A stretch of 64,000 bases of DNA from Pipra filicauda (taxonomy: Eukaryota > Chordata > Aves > Passeriformes > Pipridae). The notes under the pieces were generated by a model that saw only the letters and a program-made list of their open reading frames with translations, did not search any database and was not told the DNA's origin. Where the stretch lies: positions 310,001 through 374,000 of the forward strand of contig NW_024104316.1 of the NCBI RefSeq assembly GCF_003945595.2, read 5' to 3'. The position numbers and the translations under genes were made by a program. Below are positions 61,801-64,000 of the stretch, piece by piece; position 1 is the stretch's first letter; every line of letters begins with the position of its first letter.

Positions 61801-63086
61801 CAAAGGCACCCTGGTGCTGGGAGGACATTCAGCACCAGTTCCATAGTTGTAGCATAAAGAATCACAGAATCATGGAATCCAACCTCCAGCAGTGAGCAGG
61901 GATATCTTCAGCTAAATCAGATTGCTTAGAGCCCCATCCAGCCTGACCTTGCAGAGACCTCATCATCAAAGGTCCCTCTGTCCAAGAGGAACCACTGCTG
62001 GTGGCAAGAGAGGGCTTCAGCCTTCCCATGCAGCTGGGTCTTGGGCACCTTTGTGCACACTGCCAGCCACCCAGCAGCCTGGAAAACCCACAGAGCCTGT
62101 CATGCTCATCTTTCCTTGGCCTTCAGTCTTGCTTGGTGAGCAGGCACCAGCTGCCATGCAGGAAAAGCAGTGACCAGCAGAGAAGCTGAATGCAGTGGTT
62201 CCCTGTGCATCTCACACAAGCGTAATGACCTTGTCATGACAGTCCAGTGTTTGCCACCCTGGAACAAATGCAAAACAATTGTGATGATTCAATTACAGCT
62301 CCTGTTTTGAATTGCAATTTCGCTCCCTCTGTAGGTTAATTAGTAGCACAGCCCCGGGCTGTCTGTGGCAAGGGTTTGCAGCAAAGTACATTAAAATTCA
62401 GCTACATGCCATTAATGAGTGGCAAGGTGCTTTTCCAGGCACAGGCCTGCCTTCTTCCTCACAGCACTCAGGGTGCCACACTGAGGGGCAGCAGTAAATA
62501 CTCAGCAGTGGTTAAAAGCTGGTCTGTGGCTGGGAAGCCCCTGGCTTGCATCCCTGAGCTGCTGCAGGTTTGCTGGGTGATGCTCCTTGCATCCCTGATG
62601 CTCCCTGTGCCTGTTACTGGCTTGTATCATGGGTTGTGCTGCTGCGGATGGGTTTGAGATGCTCTCCTGTGTGTTGCAAGGGCCTGTTCTTATCCCCTGC
62701 AAGGTGTCTGTGAAGGACATTTCTCAGCTGTAGGAGAAGAACTGGAACCTGAAGCAGCGAGTTCAGATTTCCAACCTATGGGGACCCCTCACCTCAGACC
62801 TCTGCGAGTCCCGCAGAGGACAGCCAACAGGCCACAGAGCAGTTTTGGTGTCCATAGGAGGTGTTCAGTGCAGCGATCAGCTCGTGGAGAGAGAGGGAGG
62901 GAGATGGATGGTGCCTTCCCTCCCTGCTCATCCCTTTGGGTGGGCTTTGGCACTGGCTGCTCCGGGCACTGCTTACAGCCTCTGCCTCCCTGCAGGTACA
63001 TCGAGAGGAAAGCGTTCCTGGAGCGCGTGGATCACAGGCAGTTTGAAATCGAGCGTGACATCAGACTGAGCAGGATGAAGCCCTGA
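4764..63086 (+). CDS. CFDP1: CFDP1, craniofacial development protein 1 (BCNT/Swc5 family)
   Basis: CFDP1 is the metazoan counterpart of yeast Swc5 and fly YETI, a nuclear subunit of the SRCAP remodeller that exchanges H2A for H2A.Z. Seven coding exons join in phase to give 285 aa (human is about 299). The N-terminus is acidic and disordered, with DDDYVPSG at residues 18-25 and EYSEDDESE just after, matching the DEF/Y-type histone-binding region. A basic stretch (about 45-66) and a second Glu-rich stretch (about 72-104) follow, then [16 protein letters not shown], then [15 protein letters not shown] near 155-168. The C-terminal BCNT-C domain (about 205-285) contains [29 protein letters not shown] and the terminal [21 protein letters not shown] 4764 has A at -3 and opens the acidic family N-terminus. 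Odd points: Asn replaces Ser in the family WESF motif, and introns 4 and 5 are very long. The downstream neighbour, BCAR1 in human, is not reached. Confidence 0.96.
4911..5019 (+). CDS. CFDP1: CFDP1 coding exon 2
   Basis: The acceptor is gcttgcag; the donor is GGCAG|GTACGG. Intron 1 is only 74 bases. The exon reads [20 protein letters not shown] followed by an Arg/Pro-rich segment ([15 protein letters not shown]). In human the same position is Lys-rich and less proline-rich. The GC-rich codon use fits its place in the CpG island. Confidence 0.93.
5020..5741 (+). other. CFDP1 intron 2
   Basis: This 722-base intron runs from the CpG-island edge through an antisense CR1 fragment (5280-5482) to a T-rich tract before exon 3. 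Nothing else is recognised. Confidence 0.9.
5280..5482 (-). repeat. CR1 LINE 3'-end fragment in CFDP1 intron 2
   Basis: The + strand holds the CR1 antisense: accacagaaccctggaatgg, tttgggttggaagggacgtt, then ctgccacgggcagggacacc and gtccaacctggccttggaca, ending in caacctgtgccacggcctcc. It is a 5'-truncated element on the - strand and looks relatively young, because it is close to the common avian consensus. Confidence 0.92.
5742..5961 (+). CDS. CFDP1: CFDP1 coding exon 3
   Basis: The acceptor follows a T-rich run (tctgctttcag); the donor is AAGAAG|GTAAGA. The first base completes an Arg codon. The exon gives [20 protein letters not shown], a Glu-rich acidic stretch, then [19 protein letters not shown], and ends in phase 0 at residue 134. 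The LWASFL segment is highly conserved in the family. Confidence 0.95.
5962..7669 (+). other. CFDP1 intron 3
   Basis: This is a 1.7 kb intron with no recognised repeat or RNA gene. The sequence is T-rich towards the 3' half, with a good polypyrimidine tract before exon 4. Confidence 0.85.
7670..7770 (+). CDS. CFDP1: CFDP1 coding exon 4
   Basis: The acceptor is ttgttttgtag; the donor is GTCAA|GTAAGT. It reads [19 protein letters not shown] then [14 protein letters not shown] plus a split Lys codon. The [12 protein letters not shown] core is a family signature. Confidence 0.95.
13794..13813. repeat. Homopolymer T run (20 bases)
   Basis: There are twenty consecutive T residues in CFDP1 intron 4. 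It could be the poly-A of an old antisense retrocopy, but no recognisable insert lies beside it, so it is treated as low complexity. Confidence 0.9.
14238..14335 (+). repeat. MIR/CORE-SINE-like ancient SINE fragment
   Basis: The order of motifs follows the mammalian MIR and related CORE-SINEs: cagatggggaagctgaagca, then a gap, then gtgacttgccaagtgtcaca, then an accag-type box and a tail resembling accacc. Such fossils date to early amniotes. The match is from memory of the MIR consensus and is degenerate at the ends. Confidence 0.55.
19321..19340. repeat. Perfect 20-base palindrome
   Basis: AAATCCATGGCCATGGATTT equals its own reverse complement across all 20 bases. It sits in CFDP1 intron 4 and no other inverted repeat extends it. 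Confidence 0.95.
20989..21093 (+). CDS. CFDP1: CFDP1 coding exon 5
   Basis: The acceptor is tttcctccaacag; the donor is TCGGG|GTGAGT. The exon reads [20 protein letters not shown], then [15 protein letters not shown]. It is a 105-base exon isolated between introns of 13.2 and 36.8 kb; skipping it would keep the reading frame (105 = 35 codons). Confidence 0.95.
24535..24640. promoter_or_regulatory. Small CpG cluster in intron 5
   Basis: About nine CpGs fall in roughly 110 bases of otherwise CpG-poor intron, including the 14-base palindrome GCTCCGGCCGGAGC (24557-24570). It may be an enhancer or minor promoter; this is inference from composition only. Confidence 0.25.
27615..27670. repeat. 30-base tandem duplication, two copies
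   Basis: The unit tagtggcttcattcatggaa recurs 30 bases later as tagtggcctcattcatggaa, and the copies continue as aacct versus aatct. The two copies differ at only a few bases, so the duplication looks fairly recent. Confidence 0.85.
28592..28790 (+). repeat. CR1 LINE 3'-end fragment in CFDP1 intron 5
   Basis: The sense CR1 3' region reads gtgagggtggggaggccctg, gcacaggttgcccagagaag, then ggaagtgtccaaggccaggt and tccaacccacaccattctgg, ending gattctacgat, which resembles the ATTCTRTG terminus. It is 5'-truncated and close to the general avian consensus. Confidence 0.93.
29013..29027. repeat. Homopolymer T run (15 bases)
   Basis: Fifteen T residues are followed by cccc in intron 5. It is low complexity, with no adjacent retrocopy recognised. 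Confidence 0.85.
29360..29615. promoter_or_regulatory. CpG-enriched stretch in intron 5
   Basis: CpGs are noticeably denser here (for example aggcgtaagcgtg and gttgcggggcggccgagg) than in the surrounding intron. An AT-rich core (gatgagattattaaac) lies between them. Composition suggests a possible regulatory element or exonised sequence; no function is recognised. Confidence 0.2.
31739..31858 (+). mobile_element. Possible degenerate endogenous-retrovirus LTR fragment
   Basis: The stretch starts TGTCATGGGTTTACTCTGGC and continues with a purine-rich segment and caggcagaaacagactcaac. This order resembles the 5' part of avian ERV LTRs, which begin with TG and carry an ACAGACTCGACTTGGGG-like block. 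No matching second LTR, primer site or coding remnant is seen nearby. It would be a solo, truncated and old copy. Confidence 0.35.
32434..32449. repeat. 16-base perfect AT-rich palindrome
   Basis: ATATTGATATCAATAT is its own reverse complement. It contains two overlapping ATTGAT/ATCAAT half sites, as found for CUT/homeodomain factors, but no binding is implied. Confidence 0.9.
35696..35992 (-). repeat. CR1 LINE 3'-end fragment, about 300 bases
   Basis: The + strand is CR1 antisense throughout: tagaatcctagaattggaag, gatcatctagtccaaccccc, ccatccaacttggccttgaa, then gaggaatttctttctaatac and cctaacctaaacctcctttc, and cactgtcccatgtcctatca. It is the longest young-looking CR1 copy in the window. 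The distal end (near 35970-36000) is blurred. Confidence 0.93.
45805..45885 (+). repeat. Possible MIR/CORE-SINE-like fragment
   Basis: The pattern ggggactgaatggccttcct, ggggtcatgcaggctg, then agccagggagttgaacctgc follows the order of a CORE-SINE core (ctTGCCc..GGTCAcaCAG...agccaGG.gTTgAAcc). It is degenerate, and weaker than the 14238 copy. Confidence 0.3.
46496..46508. repeat. Homopolymer A run (13 bases)
   Basis: Thirteen A residues in intron 5, low complexity. No retrocopy is recognised on its 5' side. Confidence 0.85.
47415..47960. promoter_or_regulatory. Candidate regulatory element in intron 5
   Basis: A moderately CpG-rich first half (about eleven CpGs from 47415 to 47650, such as ctccgccatccgcgctc and aagtccgcgcaccag) passes into an AT-rich half with TCF/LEF-like and GATA-like words (ttgaacaaaagatct, agataaaaatgg). 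It is not repeat-like and has low simple-sequence content. The call rests on composition only. Confidence 0.25.
53084..53224 (-). mobile_element. TguSINE1-like SINE (tRNA-Ile head, CR1 tail)
   Basis: On the - strand the element opens gccattagctcagttggtca then gagcatggggctaactatgc, closely matching the 5' half of tRNA-Ile. The polymerase III A box TAGCTCAGTTGG is intact (53204-53215). A degenerate B box (ggttccattgc) lies at 53167-53177. The 3' part turns into a CR1-like end (gatccttgtgggtccctgcc, then attctgtaattctgtgata). This composite is the architecture described for the songbird element TguSINE1, mobilised by CR1 machinery. It lies antisense in CFDP1 intron 5. Confidence 0.85.
53655..53950 (+). 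repeat. Older CR1 LINE 3' region fragment
   Basis: The order of blocks follows the CR1 3' UTR: cagagggctggaaaccatga, then a tgtttagtctaggaaagagc block, then acataaaaggctgctgcaaa, gaatgatctgttcttagtag and the atttaatcactagggaagac block. It is more diverged than the other copies, so it is older. Confidence 0.65.
54440..54770. promoter_or_regulatory. Candidate conserved non-coding element in intron 5
   Basis: This stretch is AT-rich but complex and repeat-free, and dense in homeodomain- and TCF-like words: agtgattaaagatgcc, gaatgcaattaatcagg, aagtttttaattggact. Sequences of this texture are often deeply conserved enhancers. No alignment could be made, so this remains a guess from texture. Confidence 0.3.
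57060..57605 (+). repeat. Ancient CR1-group LINE fragment upstream of exon 6
   Basis: The order of blocks fits old amniote CR1s: caatgagaggcagaagagct, an attatggtctacgagtacgt block, a ccagaagctaaagctagaga block, and the terminal ggggtcaaactagatgattt then aatgatctcttttggcctga. The 3' end lies 270 bases before the exon 6 acceptor. Divergence is high; the 5' limit is uncertain. Confidence 0.6.
57875..58033 (+). CDS. CFDP1: CFDP1 coding exon 6 (BCNT-C domain)
   Basis: The acceptor is ctaatctccgacag; the donor is GATGG|GTAAGA. The exon covers residues 203-256, the first two thirds of the BCNT-C domain, including [18 protein letters not shown] and [16 protein letters not shown]. Codon 236 (AAC, 57972-57974) is Asn where the human protein has Ser250. 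Confidence 0.96.
58795..58812. repeat. (AT)9 microsatellite
   Basis: AT dinucleotides repeat for 18 bases, followed by gtata. It may vary in length between individuals. Confidence 0.9.
61859..61955 (-). repeat. CR1 LINE 3'-end fragment in intron 6
   Basis: The + strand is CR1 antisense: gaatcacagaatcatggaat, ccaacctccagcagtgagca, then cagattgcttagagccccat and ccagcctgaccttgcag. It is a short 5'-truncated copy with an internal deletion relative to the other CR1s here. Confidence 0.8.
62215..62425. promoter_or_regulatory. Candidate conserved non-coding element in intron 6
   Basis: A complex AT-rich stretch contains gtaatgaccttgtcatgaca (nuclear-receptor-like half sites), aaaacaattgtgatgattca (SOX-like), and gttaattagtagc (homeodomain-like). 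It stands out from GC-richer flanks, about 570 bases upstream of exon 7. The call is by texture only. Confidence 0.3.
62996..63086 (+). CDS. CFDP1: CFDP1 coding exon 7 with stop
   Basis: The acceptor is tgcctccctgcag. One base completes Gly256, then [20 protein letters not shown] and DIRLSRMKP, with TGA at 63084-63086. This is the invariant end of the BCNT-C domain. Confidence 0.96.
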
Positions 63087-63742
63087 TGTGCCAGGGGTGG
63101 CCGTGGTGGATCCTGCTCCCTTCTGTGCCCGAGGGCTGTCTGGGGGCTGCCGGCCACCACTGGACCACCCAGCACGGAAACCGTTCTCTACCCAAGACTC
63201 AGCCTGTACATCTCAACGTGCAGGTTTTTCCTTTTACTGTAATATTTTGGGGAGGGTATTTGTCAGTGGGCAGGGGGCACTTCGAGGGTTAAATGGCCCA
63301 GCAGGTGACAGAAGACACGGGTCTGATTCTGGCAGCAGCTTTCCAAGGAGAAGAGGAGGTGGCACCAATCCTTTGCCAACCCCAGGTGCTTCTGGCTGCA
63401 GGAGGAGCCGCCAAGGCTGGAGGGTGCTGGCATATTTGGTGGTGAGAGTGGAGCTGCGGGAAGGTTCTGTGGCTGCTCTGTGTGTGCGAACTGTGGGCTG
63501 GAGCCCTTCTCCCTGCTCTGCCAGCCCCGCAGCACTCCCTGCCCCTCCGCCCTCTGCTCCTGTCCAGACAAAGCCAAACTGTCTGTACTTGTTTGTGGGG
63601 TCTGATGATGCTGGGGGGGGTGTTAAGCAAGCTGATGAAGAAATCTTCCTTGTTCACACTGTCAAGAAGATGGGAGCAGCTGCAGCAGGCAGGAAGGGCC
63701 AGAATCTGAGTGTTCACATGAATAAAGTATTCCATCCCAACA
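63087..63742 (+). other. CFDP1: CFDP1 3' UTR
   Basis: The region runs from the CFDP1 stop codon to the expected cleavage site about 16-20 bases past AATAAA. It is about 650 bases and moderately GC-rich. The long open frame across it (63088-63984) has no family resemblance and no continuity with CFDP1, because TGA at 63084-63086 ends the protein. Confidence 0.8.
63721..63726 (+). terminator. CFDP1: CFDP1 polyadenylation signal
   Basis: A canonical AATAAA occurs 634 bases past the stop codon. A U/GU-rich stretch (cttggtttttgcggg, about 63760) lies downstream, as expected for the cleavage machinery. Confidence 0.8.
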
Positions 63743-64000
63743 CTCTTGCATGCTGGCAGCTTGGTTTTTGCGGGAAGCAGAGGATGAAGAAATTAAGGGT
63801 CACATGCAGTAAGGAGTGTCTGACTGTGGTCCCTAAAACCCATGCTCAGATGTGCCTGGTGTCTGCCCTGATAGCAGCCTGGGGGTCTGAGCAAGTGCTT
63901 GGATCACTTTCCCGCTGCAGCACTGGGCCTGATGGTGGGATTAAATCCAGAATTGGGGGTGACAATGTCAACATAGACCTGTAGCAGTGCTGCAGGAGTA
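63743..64000. other. 3' flank of CFDP1
   Basis: No exon, repeat or promoter is recognised in these last 258 bases. BCAR1 lies downstream of CFDP1 in human, but nothing of it is visible here. Confidence 0.6.

Larger units (their letters stand above)
58034..62995 (+). other. CFDP1 intron 6 (5.0 kb)
   Basis: The intron contains an (AT)n microsatellite (58795-58812), a CR1 fragment (61859-61955), a GC-rich middle (about 60700-61700) and an AT-rich possible regulatory stretch (62215-62425). Overlapping open frames of about 180 codons on both strands near 60630-61240 are a by-product of the GC content. Confidence 0.85.

Noticed and set aside
63088..63984. 298-codon + strand frame after CFDP1
   Set aside because: It lies in the 3' UTR and flank, crosses the AATAAA signal and has no family resemblance.

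Overview
The window looks like a piece of a bird nuclear genome, most likely a passerine. The evidence is intron-rich vertebrate genes with GT-AG splicing, several 3'-end fragments of CR1 LINEs (the main avian retroposon), and one SINE with a tRNA-Ile-like head and a CR1-like tail, which matches the architecture of the songbird element TguSINE1. Nothing bacterial, plasmid or viral dominates. I found no undescribed multi-gene system; this is ordinary single-copy vertebrate gene territory with a few details worth checking.

Layout. (1) 1-550, + strand: the last two coding exons of an SLC12 NaCl-cotransporter (NCC) family gene, SLC12A3 or its paralogue SLC12A10. Its stop codon lies inside an AATAAA polyadenylation signal. 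(2) 531-3618: a 3.1 kb convergent interval, holding any 3' UTR of the next gene and one CR1 fragment. (3) 3619-4375, - strand: TMEM170A, three coding exons, 139 aa, an ER-shaping membrane protein. (4) 4376-4763: a 388 bp CpG-island promoter shared head-to-head by TMEM170A and CFDP1, with CCAAT boxes on both strands and a strong CTCF-like motif. (5) 4764-63086, + strand: CFDP1, seven coding exons, 285 aa, the vertebrate Swc5/BCNT subunit of the SRCAP H2A.Z-loading complex. The CFDP1 3' UTR ends near an AATAAA at 63721. About 90% of the window is CFDP1 intron, mainly intron 4 (13.2 kb) and intron 5 (36.8 kb).

The introns hold CR1 fragments of different ages, a TguSINE1-like SINE, a MIR/CORE-SINE-like fossil, a possible LTR fragment, short low-complexity runs, and several AT-rich or CpG-clustered stretches that could be regulatory. 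I saw no convincing nested protein-coding gene, tRNA, snoRNA or rRNA in them. The many open frames of 60-200 codons there look like chance, being overlapping on both strands and of low complexity.

Exon boundaries were set by hand from splice consensus, preserved codon phase and protein-family resemblance recalled from memory. All three coding frames join cleanly across every intron. Transcription starts and regulatory sites are inferences.
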